Source: an uncultured Brachyspira sp. (GTDB lineage Bacteria > Spirochaetota > Brachyspiria > Brachyspirales > Brachyspiraceae). From it: a stretch of 27,026 nucleotides of DNA. Positions 15,811 through 23,102 of this stretch are shown piece by piece (the stretch's first letter is position 1; the number at the start of each line of letters is the position of its first letter). The stretch is from assembly GCA_934725525.1 (NCBI GenBank), contig CAKVCG010000006.1:1-27026 (forward strand), written 5' to 3'. Position numbers and translations under genes: made by a program. The notes under the pieces were generated by a model. It was given only the letters and a program-made list of their open reading frames with translations, was not told the origin of the DNA and ran no database searches.

Positions 15811-16062
15811 ATGAAAAATAATATTATAACAAATTCAAAAAAATCTAAAAAATCATTCTTGATTATTGGAATAGTCGTAGTAGCGGGATTAATCTTTTTA
15901 GGTTTAATATATTTGAGCAGATATTTCGGTGGCGGTTATATTTTATATAGCATAATTGACGATTTTGACGATATTGTGGAAACTTTATTTGAATTATCGC
16001 TCACGGTTGCCGTTATAGTATTTTTAGTCGTATTTTTCAAAAAGATATGGCATAAATTATAA
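15811..16062 (+). CDS. Small membrane protein 3 of 3 (83 aa), unknown function
   Basis: A perfect AAGGAGG ribosome binding site precedes the ATG. The N-terminus is longer and basic (1-15), then a hydrophobic helix (16-35), ILYSIIDDFDDIVETLFE (44-61) as counterpart of the acidic stretch in genes 1 and 2, a second helix (62-76) and a basic end (KKIWHKL). Similarity to its neighbours is in layout and the acidic block more than in exact residues. Its last 6 bases overlap the 3' end of the convergent GNAT gene, leaving no room for a terminator between them. Confidence 0.68.
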   Translation: MKNNIITNSKKSKKSFLIIGIVVVAGLIFLGLIYLSRYFGGGYILYSIIDDFDDIVETLFELSLTVAVIVFLVVFFKKIWHKL

Positions 16063-16551
16063 TTCGCATTTTTGAAAGGCTATTCTATCTTCGTAGTTTC
16101 TCCTTAATTTTATTATTCCGCATTTTGTATAACCTTCTCTTTCAAGTAATTTTTGCATAGGAATATTATATTCGCTTGTGTCAATTTTAATGTTTTTATA
16201 TTTATCGAAACAGTAACGCATACAAAAAGCGCCGATTCCTTTTTTATTGCTAATTGTCGCTATTCTATGAATAACGGCGTATTCTTTGTCGTTAAGCCAA
16301 TCTCCTTCGTATATTTGATTATAATCTTCTTCGATTCCAATATAAAAACAAAAATAACCGACTATATTATTTTCTTCGTCCAAACATACATAACCGATTG
16401 AATTTTTAATATCTTCTTCGATAAGGCTTGCGGGAGGATGATTATCTCCCCATTGATTAGGGTTATTATTTTCTTTCATATAATTTCTTGCATGCTCGAA
16501 TATTTTTAAGATAATATTCAAGTCGTTTAGCTCGGCTTTTCTTATTGTCAT
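16057..16551 (-). CDS. GNAT-family N-acetyltransferase
   Basis: The 164-aa protein follows the GNAT order: an N-terminal TIRKAELNDLNIILKIFEHA (2-21), a central IVGYFCFYIG strand, the acetyl-CoA pyrophosphate-binding region HRIATISNKKGIGAF (about 94-108), and a C-terminal LLEREGYTKCGII (about 135-147) before a last strand. Members transfer acetyl from acetyl-CoA to an amine; the substrate cannot be told from the sequence. It has a plausible promoter of its own (16608-16636) and overlaps the third small membrane gene tail to tail by 6 bases. Confidence 0.85.
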   Translation of the reverse strand: MTIRKAELNDLNIILKIFEHARNYMKENNNPNQWGDNHPPASLIEEDIKNSIGYVCLDEENNIVGYFCFYIGIEEDYNQIYEGDWLNDKEYAVIHRIATISNKKGIGAFCMRYCFDKYKNIKIDTSEYNIPMQKLLEREGYTKCGIIKLRRNYEDRIAFQKCEL

Positions 16552-16607
16552 AAAAAATGAAATCCTTAAAAATTAAAAATAAACAAAATATAATAGATAA
16601 TGCTATA

Positions 16608-16636
16608 ATCATATATTAACCTATAAATTTAATCAA
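16608..16636 (-). promoter_or_regulatory. Possible promoter of the GNAT gene
   Basis: On the minus strand TTGATT (16631-16636) and TATGAT (16608-16613) are 17 bp apart, 57 bases above the start codon. No hairpin terminator for metX is visible in this same gap. Confidence 0.45.
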
Positions 16637-16682
16637 TCTATTTATAAAATTAACAATTTATTCGGTATAGTCAAGCAAAAAT

Positions 16683-17762
16683 TTAAAAATCTAACTTTTT
16701 CAAAAAATTCTTTATATATTTCGCCTGTTCTTCGTTTTTTATCAAAAAAGCGTCATGCCCGTAATTCGATTTTATCTCATGAAATTCGGTTTCTATATTA
16801 GAATGATTATAAGCGTCTACAATATCGACCGACTGCGAACTCGGGTAAAGCCAATCGGAAACGAAAGATATTATAAGAACTTTATTAAGCGAAATATTTT
16901 TTTTAGTTTTTATTTTTTTAATTTCGTCTCGCACATCGAAAAAATCCATAGCTTTAGTAAGATACAAAAAACTATTCGCGTCGAATCTTGCGGTAAATTT
17001 TTCGCCGTTATAATGCAAATAATTTTCAACTTCAAAAGAAGGCGTAAAATATTTTAAAGATTTTTTTCTCTTTCTTCCGAATTTTTCTCTCATATATTCC
17101 TCGCTCATATAAGTTATATGTCCGAGCATTCGAGCCAAAGCGAGTCCTTTATCGGGAGAGGAAATTCCGTAATATTTTCCGCCATACCATTCGTTGTCTT
17201 CCGTTATCGCCTGACGCGCTATTTCATTTAAAGCTATTTGCATAGGAGAATGCGTCATAGAGCTTGCGATTATTATTGCCTTTCTAATCGAATCGGGATA
17301 AGTCGCCGTCCATTGAAGAGCTTGCATTCCTCCCATCGAACCTCCGACTACGCAATATAATTTTTTTATTCCCAAATAATCTATAAGAATTTTTTGCGCC
17401 TTTACGATATCTTTAATTGTGAAAGTCGGAAAATCCGTTCCGTAATAAGAATTGCCTTTAGATTTCTTTGAAGAAGGTCCCGTAGTTCCCGAGCATCCTC
17501 CCAAAACATTCGAGCAAATAACGAAATATTTATTTATATCTATAGCTTTATTTTTTCCGACAAAATTGCTCCACCATAGCGTGACATTCGAGTCGCCCGT
17601 AAAAGCATGGCAAACCAAAATAGCGTTATCTTTATTTAGATTCAATCTGCCGTTTACGGTATAGGCTATGGTCAAATTTTCTATCGTCTCTCCGTTTTCA
17701 AATTTGAAAGTTTTATTCGTTTCAAAATATTTAACTTCCGATATTTTATTTTTTTTATTCAT
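16683..17762 (-). CDS. metX: Homoserine O-acetyltransferase
   Basis: MetX acetylates homoserine with acetyl-CoA, committing it to methionine synthesis. It is an alpha/beta hydrolase: CHAFTGDSN (51-59), NVLGGCSGTTGPSS (85-98), nucleophile Ser142 in VGGSMGGMQALQW, Asp303 in SDWLYPSS and His336 in NYGHDAFL. I start it at ATG 17762 (359 aa), where GGGAG lies 8 bases upstream. The open frame runs 30 codons further to 17852, but that part encodes no MetX-like sequence and spans the leader terminator, so it is leader RNA. Expression is probably set by the methionine attenuator at 17803-17948. Succinyl-specific members exist, so the acyl donor is inferred from the family name only. Confidence 0.93.
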   Translation of the reverse strand: MNKKNKISEVKYFETNKTFKFENGETIENLTIAYTVNGRLNLNKDNAILVCHAFTGDSNVTLWWSNFVGKNKAIDINKYFVICSNVLGGCSGTTGPSSKKSKGNSYYGTDFPTFTIKDIVKAQKILIDYLGIKKLYCVVGGSMGGMQALQWTATYPDSIRKAIIIASSMTHSPMQIALNEIARQAITEDNEWYGGKYYGISSPDKGLALARMLGHITYMSEEYMREKFGRKRKKSLKYFTPSFEVENYLHYNGEKFTARFDANSFLYLTKAMDFFDVRDEIKKIKTKKNISLNKVLIISFVSDWLYPSSQSVDIVDAYNHSNIETEFHEIKSNYGHDAFLIKNEEQAKYIKNFLKKLDF

Positions 17763-17802
17763 TGGCAAATCTCCCATAATCAATTTTTTATAAAAATTTT
17801 TT

Positions 17803-17837
17803 AAAATAAAAAAGCCGCCAAATAAAATTTGACGGCT
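17803..17837 (-). terminator. Attenuator terminator (3:4 hairpin) in the metX leader
   Basis: On the minus strand a 10-bp stem with one G-U pair (arm 3 at 17828-17837, arm 4 at 17813-17822) has a 5-base loop and ends in a U-rich run (17803-17813). It lies 41 bases before the metX start, inside the transcript. Arm 3 shares most of its bases with the antiterminator arm, so the two hairpins exclude each other. Confidence 0.85.
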
Positions 17838-17873
17838 GGAGACAAAAAACAAAATCTATATTATACAGCCGTC
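17831..17873 (-). promoter_or_regulatory. Antiterminator (2:3 hairpin) in the metX leader
   Basis: GACGGCTG (17866-17873, minus strand) pairs perfectly with CAGCCGTC (17831-17838) across a 27-base loop. Formation would sequester terminator arm 3 and allow read-through into metX. Its first arm encodes Asp26-Gly27-Cys28 of the leader peptide, so a ribosome that has reached the leader stop codon would cover it. Confidence 0.75.
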
Positions 17874-17948
17874 CGTAAATCGCATTTGCATCATAGAAAA
17901 ACCGTTATTTGAAAAGCGGTTAATATTTACGAAAGCCGTTATAATCAA
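17856..17948 (-). CDS. Met-containing leader peptide of metX (30 aa)
   Basis: TTG at 17948 follows AAGGGA by 7 bases and opens 30 codons to TAG at 17856-17858. The peptide begins MIITAFVNIN and residues 19-22 are Met-Met-Gln-Met, just ahead of the codons that form antiterminator arm 2. It then ends Thr-Asp-Gly-Cys-Ile-Ile. The start lies about 43 bases below the predicted transcription start. The placement of control codons, stop codon and hairpins is that of a classical amino-acid attenuator. A shorter 12-aa version from ATG 17894 has no ribosome binding site. The peptide itself is likely non-functional; translation is the sensor. Confidence 0.7.
   Translation of the reverse strand: MIITAFVNINRFSNNGFSMMQMRFTDGCII
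17874..17931 (-). promoter_or_regulatory. Pause/anti-antiterminator (1:2 hairpin) in the metX leader
   Basis: CGTAAAT (17925-17931, minus strand) pairs perfectly with ATTTACG (17874-17880), which directly abuts antiterminator arm 2. An inner ACCG/CGGT stem lies between. This is the position of the 1:2 stem of trp-type leaders, which favours termination when the leader is not translated. Confidence 0.6.
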
Positions 17949-17997
17949 TTTATTTTCCCTTATAAAAATTTTTATTTAATTAATTTTAATCGAATTT

Positions 17998-18025
17998 ATT
18001 ATAACGAAAATAAAATTATTGTCAA
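17998..18025 (-). promoter_or_regulatory. Consensus promoter of the metX leader transcript
   Basis: On the minus strand a perfect TTGACA (18020-18025) and a perfect TATAAT (17998-18003) are 16 bp apart, giving a start near 17991 and an untranslated leader of about 230 bases before metX. A full-consensus promoter suits a gene controlled after initiation. Confidence 0.8.
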
Positions 18026-18079
18026 TATAGAAATCAATAAAGAAATATATTAATCAATATAAAGTCATATTATTAGAGT

Positions 18080-18135
18080 GGATTGCTTCGGCCTCATCAA
18101 AGACGGACAAAGTCACGGTAACGTTTGCGATGACA
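18080..18135. repeat. Dispersed intergenic repeat, single imperfect copy
   Basis: The segment begins GGATTGCTTCGG and ends TGCGATGACA, a GC-richer island in AT-rich DNA. The same ends (GATTGCTTCG ... CAATGAC) occur in the repeat pair at 22927-23033. It lies between the divergent metX and HAD promoters, in a gene-free stretch of 304 bases (17949-18252) that otherwise holds only those promoters. Confidence 0.5.
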
Positions 18136-18142
18136 AATTAAC

Positions 18143-18170
18143 TTGACAAATTAAATATTATAAATAAACT
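18143..18170 (+). promoter_or_regulatory. Possible promoter of the HAD phosphatase gene
   Basis: TTGACA (18143-18148) and TAAACT (18165-18170) are 16 bp apart. The -10 word and the following TTAA match those of the sodB promoter. The start codon is 82 bases below. Confidence 0.45.
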
Positions 18171-18252
18171 TAAATAATGATAATAAATGCGGTTTTTGAA
18201 ACGGGTTAAACGAATATATAAATAACCGATTGAACTTATATCGTTATAAATT

Positions 18253-19074
18253 ATGAATATTGATAAATTTCTTTTAGAATTCTGCGGAAAGTTGGAAAAA
18301 GATTCCGTTTTAGTAGGTTTAGATTTTAATCTTAATAATGAAAATAATAATAAATTTTATTCTATTGATAACGATTACAGAATTATAAAAAACGATATAG
18401 AAAATTCTTTATCGGGCTATTCTATATTAAAAAAAATCGCTTATAAAAATAATAATAAAATAAATATTGACGAAGAGATTATTAATAAAGCTTTTGAAAA
18501 AAAATTATTATTCGGAATTCCTTTATATATTCCAAATAAAAATAAAAAAATCAATAAGGCTTTATTTTTAGACAGAGACGGAATATTAATGGAAGATTTG
18601 GGATATGTAGGAAGCGTTGATAGAGTTAAAATAAAAAAAGAATTTATAGAAATTGTAAAATATGCTAAAGAAAAAGGATTTATAACTATAGTCGTCACAA
18701 ATCAAGCTGGCGTTTCTTACGGTTATTACACAGAGGAGGATGTTAAAAAAGTTCATAAATATATTTACGAAGAATATAAAAAATGCGGGGCTTTAATAGA
18801 CGATTTTTATTATTGCCCTTATCATATAAAAAGCGAAAATAAAAAATATAATATAATTTCAATGATGAGAAAACCCGAGGCGGGAATGCATTTGCTTGCC
18901 TCAAAAAAATATAATATTGATTTAAGCGCGTCTTTTATGATAGGCGATAGAGATACGGATATTATAAAAATTCCTTATTTGAAAACTCTTCTTATAGAAA
19001 CTCCCGCTTATAAAATAGAGAATAGAGGAAAAATTGTAGAAATAAAAGATATATATTCTTATTTAGGGCAGTAA
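18253..19074 (+). CDS. HAD-family phosphatase, GmhB/HisB-N-like, with unknown N-terminal extension
   Basis: Residues about 100-273 form a HAD phosphatase of the D,D-heptose 1,7-bisphosphate phosphatase / histidinol-phosphatase type. Motif I is LFLDRDG with Asp107 and Asp109, motif II VVTNQAGVSYGYYT (147-160), motif III Lys207 in RKPEAGM, and motif IV MIGDRDTD (229-236). GmhB normally holds zinc with Cys/His around CPHHP and C-x-C; here only CPYH (188-191) remains and the later cysteines are replaced (IISMMRKP). The first 95 residues are Asn/Lys/Ile-rich and unrecognised. No clear ribosome binding site is visible before ATG 18253. Heptose or other nucleotide-sugar precursor synthesis is an inference. 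The gene converges on the DUF2723 gene, with 12 bases between them. Confidence 0.8.
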   Translation: MNIDKFLLEFCGKLEKDSVLVGLDFNLNNENNNKFYSIDNDYRIIKNDIENSLSGYSILKKIAYKNNNKINIDEEIINKAFEKKLLFGIPLYIPNKNKKINKALFLDRDGILMEDLGYVGSVDRVKIKKEFIEIVKYAKEKGFITIVVTNQAGVSYGYYTEEDVKKVHKYIYEEYKKCGALIDDFYYCPYHIKSENKKYNIISMMRKPEAGMHLLASKKYNIDLSASFMIGDRDTDIIKIPYLKTLLIETPAYKIENRGKIVEIKDIYSYLGQ

Positions 19075-19086
19075 ATATTAATTATA

Positions 19087-22000
19087 TTATCTCGGCATAG
19101 AACCCAAATACTGCATTATCTGAACTCTTCTGCTTTCCACATCTTGAGATAAATTCGCTATAACCTGATTAGTCGAAGCCATCGGAGACATTCTATTTCT
19201 AAAATCGTTGTAAATATTCAAAGCTTCCACGACTTTATTTTGTTCGATATAAATATGTCCTATCGCATACAAAGCAAAAGCTCCGTTCTGGCTCAACTCG
19301 TTCGTATATTTTGAATATATATCCGTTGCCTCGTTATACATTTTTTGATTAAGATAAATATTCGCCAAATCGAATTCCAAAGACGATTTATCTTCGTTTT
19401 TCAAATTAGGAATTCTCAAAGTCTCGTTTAATAGATTTACCGAAGAAGTTATATCTCCCATATTCGCATACAATATAGCCAAATCTTTATTAACCGAAAA
19501 TATCTGCTCTCCGTTTTTTGCTCGATTTTTAGCCTCGTTTTTCGCCCATATAGTTTCTTCTATATCTTGCCTATTCTGATAAACATAATTTGCATAAGCG
19601 CTATAACTTTCAAAACTGTTTTCTATAGTAGCCTGCTCTTTCATAGCTTCGACTTGACTTTTCGGCGTCCTTAACTGCGCTTCAATTCTCTGAGTAAATT
19701 GTTTTATCTGTTGATAGGTTTGATTCTGTTCTCTTGCAGCGTCTCCTATATCGCGTCCTCTATGAAAAGTTTTTTCAGCGCTCTCTAAAACTTCTTTCGC
19801 TTTATTCAAATATTCCGCTTCTTTTTCGTAAGGAGTTTCTTTCGCTCGAGCCAAATACTCGTAGGAAGCAGCCAAATTAAAATACGCGGGATAAATAAGT
19901 TTTTCAAGTTTTATAAGCTCCTCATACATTATTGCCGCTCTCTCATAATTACCGTCAATAATAGCCTGATTTCCAACTGCAAAATAAACATTTGACATAT
20001 CGAAACCTATTTTAAGCATTTTATCTTCTTCTTCTCTCTTTAATTTTTTAAGCTCTTCTATCTTTTCGTTAGCCTCGTTTTTAGTAATTCCATTTCTCGC
20101 CTCATTTCTATTTCCCATATATTCTAAAAGCTTGTTATATATTTTTATTTTTCTGTTATACATATCTATTTTTGCAAGAGAATAGGAACTAATAAATATT
20201 TCTCTCGTCAAAAAATCGTAATGCGAAATCTCTTCGTCTGTTCCTTGCATAACATAAGTATTCCAATAATCTTCTTCCGTTTTGAGTTCTGGAAATGGAA
20301 GCTCATACATTTTTATAAATTCTATTTCTTCATTTCCGTTATATATATTTTTTCTCTGAACGGATATTAAACCTTCGTCAAGCAAAGCGTTAATGTCGGA
20401 TGCAATTTTTGAATCTTCGTAATCTCTTTTTAAATGTTCTTTCGCTATTTCTTTATAATCGTTAATTGTAAGTAGTTTAAAGAACTCCAATTCATCAACC
20501 AAAGCGTATTTTATAGGCTGAACTTTAAATACAAGTCCGTAAGCCTTAAAATAATAATCTCCGAGCCTTTGAAGTCCGTCTCTTCTCCAAGCCATATAAT
20601 AAGGGCGTCCAGTATTAATAAAATCTTTATCAACCGCATCGCTTATATCTCCGAGCCATCTTCCGTCCGTTTTCATTAGGTTTCCGTATATTCTTTCAAA
20701 TACATTTCCCTTTTGGTCGTATATTTTCAAGTCGGGTCTTCTTCTTTCAACCATCGTATAATAAACGAGTCCGAATACCTGATTATCTCCGCCTTCGGTC
20801 GCGAATATCGCGTTATCGGGAAGCGAGTTCATCATATTATAAGAATAATCATGATTACTATAATCTTTTGAATTGTTATTTCTACTCAAATTGTTTATAA
20901 ATATTGGAATCATTATGATTAAAATAACGATTAAAGAAAGCACATGCCCGCTTTTGAAAGAATTTATAATTCCTTCTTTTAAAGGATTTTTAAATAAATT
21001 TTTTATATTTCCGTTAAAATATTCCATATACCATTGAATGCCGAAGCCGATTATAACCATCATATATAAAGTTGCGGGAAGAAAAAAGACTTCTACAAAA
21101 GATAAGGTTCTAACGCTTGGCGGCGGATTCGTATAAGCCATAAGCGAAATTGAAAAACTTAAAAGTCCGAATACCGAAAATATTCCGATAAATTTATTCT
21201 TCTTGAATATTTGAAATAGCCCTGGTATTAAAAATAAAAGTCCTAAACTTGTAAGTTGAGTTTTAAAAATATTAATCAAGGCGCTAACTTGTTCGGGGTG
21301 AAGAATAAAAACCGCAGCAATATCGTTTCCAGAAGTTCCATACTGTTTTCTATGAATCATACTGAATAAATAGCTTAAATTTTCCCAACCCGAAGGTTCG
21401 TTTAATTGTCCCCAATTCAAAGGAGGCAAAGCTCTCGCTCTTATCGGCATGTAGGCGTAAATCATAACCCCGACAGCCAACATCAAAAGCATTTTATAAT
21501 AGGTTATAGATATTCCCGTTATAAAATCGTTGTCCTTATTAAATTTGTCTATTTTGCATAATAAATATCTGTAAATCAAACACCAAGCCAAAACTAAAAA
21601 CAAAGCCCATAAAACCAAAAACATTCCTTTATATAAAGTTGGATAGAATGGCGCTTTTAAATTCTGTATCATATCGGGACGCAAATAAGAACCGTTTGCC
21701 AAAGCGGTAAATATGTCGCTTATTATATTCATATCGGTAAAAGGTTTGAATAATATTGAAAATATAGAATCGTTTGAAGAGACTCCCGCTGGAAAATATA
21801 AATAAGCTTCGTAATTCATAATAAATCTATAATATCCGAAACCGCCTATAAAAAGCAAAAACAAAAATACGAATATTGAAATAAATGAAGTTTCTATATG
21901 TTCGATATATCTGTCTTTATGAATCAAAAATAAAACTATTCCTATAAAAAGCAAAGGAGCGAACGCGAAAGGCAATGTGACATGGTGATTTGCGAGAGCT

Positions 22001-22809
22001 ACTCCGTATAAAAAGCCGAAAGCCATAAGATACTTTGAGCCGTAATAAGCGATTTCATCGTTTGCATGTTTCCAAACCGCCTCGAACCAATAAACGAGTA
22101 TCAAAAGCATAGAAGCTATTTGCAATATATTCAAACTGTAAACTTCCGCCATTGTAGCCTGCGCCCACATATTGTCGGAGATAGCAAATGCAACGGAAGA
22201 GAGTAAAGCGGGAATTTGAATTACGGGCGAAAATCCTCTTTCGATTCTATTTTGTCCTAAAACTTTTGCCATTATCAAATAAAAGAATATAGTCGAAATA
22301 GCCGCGCAAGTTCCAGAAAATAAATTCGTTCTCCAAGCGATATTTCCAAACGGAATATAAGTAAATAATTTCGACATTAAAGTATAAAACGGATATCCAG
22401 GCGCATGTCCTACCCCTAAAAAATATGCCGCAGTCGTTAGCTCGCCGTTATCCCCAGCGGAAAGAGAAGGAGTGAGAGTGAATAAATATAAAAAGAAAGC
22501 AAATAAAAACGAAATAGACGCGAATATAAAATCGATTTTTGAGAGGCGATAAGGTTTTATAGAATATTTTTTATAGATTGGCTCGGATTTTTCTTTATCT
22601 TCAAAAAATATTTTTTTTATAGTATTAATCGCTTTATTTTCTTTTCTTTCATTTTTATTATTTTTTTTAGATTGCCTATTTTGAAGTTCTTTTATATATT
22701 CTTCTACAAGTTCTTTATCTTTTTCCAATTTTTTTGAAAGTTCGTCAACGGTTTTATTTTTATGATTAGCTTTAATATATTCTTTTTCCAAATGCGAAAG
22801 TTTAGCCAT
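19087..22809 (-). CDS. DUF2723/TMEM260-like membrane glycosyltransferase with C-terminal TPRs
   Basis: At 1240 aa this is the largest protein here. An N-terminal cytoplasmic part (1-90) contains a helix-turn-helix-like segment (EYIKANHKNKTVDELSKKLE, 10-29) and a lysine-rich linker. From about 92 there are many membrane helices. The DUF2723 signature SAGDNGELTTAAYFLG (117-132) and GHAPGYPFY follows the first, in the loop where GT-C transferases keep a catalytic acid. After the last helix (about 640) a soluble region follows, and the last 300 residues carry TPR motifs (AAIMYEELIKLEKLIYPAYF, then NLAASYEYLARA). Human TMEM260 is a protein O-mannosyltransferase of this family, so glycosylation of exported proteins is plausible. 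Substrate unknown. Confidence 0.85.
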   Translation of the reverse strand: MAKLSHLEKEYIKANHKNKTVDELSKKLEKDKELVEEYIKELQNRQSKKNNKNERKENKAINTIKKIFFEDKEKSEPIYKKYSIKPYRLSKIDFIFASISFLFAFFLYLFTLTPSLSAGDNGELTTAAYFLGVGHAPGYPFYTLMSKLFTYIPFGNIAWRTNLFSGTCAAISTIFFYLIMAKVLGQNRIERGFSPVIQIPALLSSVAFAISDNMWAQATMAEVYSLNILQIASMLLILVYWFEAVWKHANDEIAYYGSKYLMAFGFLYGVALANHHVTLPFAFAPLLFIGIVLFLIHKDRYIEHIETSFISIFVFLFLLFIGGFGYYRFIMNYEAYLYFPAGVSSNDSIFSILFKPFTDMNIISDIFTALANGSYLRPDMIQNLKAPFYPTLYKGMFLVLWALFLVLAWCLIYRYLLCKIDKFNKDNDFITGISITYYKMLLMLAVGVMIYAYMPIRARALPPLNWGQLNEPSGWENLSYLFSMIHRKQYGTSGNDIAAVFILHPEQVSALINIFKTQLTSLGLLFLIPGLFQIFKKNKFIGIFSVFGLLSFSISLMAYTNPPPSVRTLSFVEVFFLPATLYMMVIIGFGIQWYMEYFNGNIKNLFKNPLKEGIINSFKSGHVLSLIVILIIMIPIFINNLSRNNNSKDYSNHDYSYNMMNSLPDNAIFATEGGDNQVFGLVYYTMVERRRPDLKIYDQKGNVFERIYGNLMKTDGRWLGDISDAVDKDFINTGRPYYMAWRRDGLQRLGDYYFKAYGLVFKVQPIKYALVDELEFFKLLTINDYKEIAKEHLKRDYEDSKIASDINALLDEGLISVQRKNIYNGNEEIEFIKMYELPFPELKTEEDYWNTYVMQGTDEEISHYDFLTREIFISSYSLAKIDMYNRKIKIYNKLLEYMGNRNEARNGITKNEANEKIEELKKLKREEEDKMLKIGFDMSNVYFAVGNQAIIDGNYERAAIMYEELIKLEKLIYPAYFNLAASYEYLARAKETPYEKEAEYLNKAKEVLESAEKTFHRGRDIGDAAREQNQTYQQIKQFTQRIEAQLRTPKSQVEAMKEQATIENSFESYSAYANYVYQNRQDIEETIWAKNEAKNRAKNGEQIFSVNKDLAILYANMGDITSSVNLLNETLRIPNLKNEDKSSLEFDLANIYLNQKMYNEATDIYSKYTNELSQNGAFALYAIGHIYIEQNKVVEALNIYNDFRNRMSPMASTNQVIANLSQDVESRRVQIMQYLGSMPR

Positions 22810-22863
22810 TATTATTATCCTTAAATTTAAATTTTATGATTTACGAAATTAATTTAGAAAATA

Positions 22864-22892
22864 ATTATATAATATATTCGTTTAATATTCAA
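22864..22892 (-). promoter_or_regulatory. Sigma-70 promoter of the DUF2723 gene
   Basis: On the minus strand TTGAAT (22887-22892) and TATAAT (22864-22869) are 17 bp apart, 55 bases above the start codon; AAGGA precedes the ATG. Confidence 0.6.
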
Positions 22893-22926
22893 TATATATT
22901 TTTAGCTTAGAAAATGACAATTTTTT

Positions 22927-23033
22927 AGATTGCTTCGCTTCTTTATATTCGCTCGCAATGACTAAAAATAATACATTTTTTATTAAAATAACGATTGCAA
23001 ATATTGTCATTACGAGGCATAGCGAAGTAATCT
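22927..23033. repeat. Inverted pair of the dispersed GATTGCTTCG...CAATGAC repeat
   Basis: One unit (22927-22962) begins AGATTGCTTCGCTTC and ends CTCGCAATGAC. An inverted, diverged unit (23006-23033) begins GTCATTACGAG and ends AGCGAAGTAATCT. Together they could fold into a long imperfect cruciform or RNA hairpin with a 43-base loop. The element lies between the promoter of the DUF2723 gene and the terminator of the lipoprotein genes, and resembles small non-coding palindromic repeats of bacteria. A related single unit is at 18080-18135. Confidence 0.7.
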
Positions 23034-23042
23034 AAAAATAAC

Positions 23043-23069
23043 AAAAAAGGGGCTTAAAAAAGCCCCTTT
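23043..23069 (-). terminator. Intrinsic terminator of the lipoprotein pair
   Basis: A perfect 10-bp stem (AAAGGGGCTT at 23046-23055 with its complement at 23060-23069) has a 4-base loop and, on the minus strand, ends in a run of six T. It is 34 bases below the stop codon of the 351-aa lipoprotein gene. Confidence 0.9.
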
Positions 23070-23102
23070 AACTTATGATAAATATATATGAATTAATAAT
23101 AA

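Noticed and set aside
17763..17852. N-terminal extension of MetX
   Set aside because: The 30 extra codons overlap the terminator hairpin and encode no family sequence; the internal ATG has a good ribosome binding site.
17803..17960. SAM riboswitch or T-box upstream of metX
   Set aside because: I looked for the conserved SAM-I, SAM-II and SAM-III cores and the T-box TGGNACCGCG sequence and saw none. The leader ORF and hairpin order explain the structure better, though an undescribed riboswitch class is not excluded.
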